A stretch of DNA of 64,000 nucleotides from Zygnema cylindricum (Eukaryota; Streptophyta; Zygnematophyceae; Zygnematales; Zygnemataceae). A model generated the notes under the pieces. That model had not been told where the DNA came from, did no database searches, and was given only the letters and a program-made list of their open reading frames with translations. Below are positions 63,665 to 64,000 of the stretch, in pieces (the first letter of the stretch is position 1; each line of letters starts with the position of its first letter). The translations under genes and the position numbers were made by a program. The stretch covers positions 25,953 through 89,952 of the forward strand of contig JBBHKE010003237.1 of NCBI GenBank assembly GCA_037447655.1, written 5' to 3'.

Positions 63665-64000
63665 AGGAGGCAGAGGAACGATTCCCTCTGGTGGTCCCTT
63701 AGGTGGAGAATCAAACATGGAGGCCCTTTGGACTTCTTCCTCGGGTCGGGGAGAACCCCCCCCAGGTGCTAACCCTTCCTGATACCTTTCTCTTTGGGGG
63801 TGAGGCCGGAGGTTCCCTATCCTGAGCCTCTCCTCCCCCTAAATGATGATGACAATTAGAAAAGGAAAGTTAATATAGAATGGAAATCCTAACTCCCTTC
63901 CACAAAGAGATGGTCCAACGTCAAAGCTCCTACCTCCTCTAATCAGAGTAGAGAGGTCAGCTTTTCAGTATTGTGCTGATTTGCTGGAAGTCAAACAAAT
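63665..64000. other. Unassigned 336 bp at the right edge
   Basis: No similarity to the other elements. On the minus strand a Pro/Glu-rich reading (EEEVQRASMFDSPPKGPPEG, and PPASPPKRKVSG in another frame across an eight-base run of C/G) looks protein-like, but no start, stop or domain can be assigned. It could be part of another element interrupting A4, or host sequence. Confidence 0.35.

Overview
This window is a graveyard of LTR retrotransposons from an AT-rich nuclear genome, with no host gene that I can recognise. The green lineage is indicated mainly by the primer-binding sites. GGTTATGGGCCCACC is the complement of the anticodon arm of plant-type initiator tRNA-Met, recalled here from general knowledge. 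The many CACGTG G-boxes in the LTRs and the plant-like Copia and chromodomain Gypsy families fit this. I cannot name the species; a streptophyte, perhaps a non-seed plant, is my best guess.

Layout, left to right. Copia element E1 (+) runs from before base 1 to 18188. Element A1 (1622-14498, duplication AGTAA) split it, and A2 (4861-11278, duplication CCAAA) split A1 in turn. A solo LTR (16537-17473, TGAGC) sits in the E1 3' LTR. After a TC microsatellite come the LTR and gag of a conventional Copia, D (18254-19885), cut by B1 (19886-28615). B1 holds a solo LTR (23921-24985) and a second copy of its RT-RNase H half. Copia F (+, 28616-38149) has lost its 5' end and is split by C1 (31831-36339, ATAGG), a young non-autonomous element. 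F abuts H (-, 38150-46876), which is split by A3 (39263-45722, GCATC). A chromodomain Ty3/Gypsy (+, 46877-53121) follows. It has an extra 3' ORF and a local triplication around a C-type LTR. Next are B2 (-, 53122-57143, with solo LTR 54714-56027, CTAAC) and B3 (-, 57144-61566, with solo LTR 58517-59869, AGATC). A LINE-type RT fragment (-, 61567-62514), the 3' LTR of A4 (-, 62515-63568) and 336 unassigned bases end the window.

Most of the Copia families share one unusual design. The gag start codon lies inside the 3' end of the LTR. The half-tRNA primer-binding site comes immediately after the LTR and is itself read as gag codons (Val-Met-Gly-Pro-Pro). The LTRs of A, B and C carry, antisense, a tRNA-like module with A-box and B-box motifs. 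They also share a GTAC-rich inverted repeat, G-boxes and a row of co-varying AGGG-loop hairpins in the presumed 5' leader. Element D instead uses the standard acceptor-end site TGGTATCAGAGC.

Almost every gag or pol is broken. The closest to functional is C1, whose two 1.31-kb LTRs differ at about 17 sites by eye. It carries one 626-codon frame (a single TAG) that joins Gag to short RT and RNase H vestiges, with no protease, integrase or catalytic RT core. It was presumably moved in trans by related A- or B-type enzymes.
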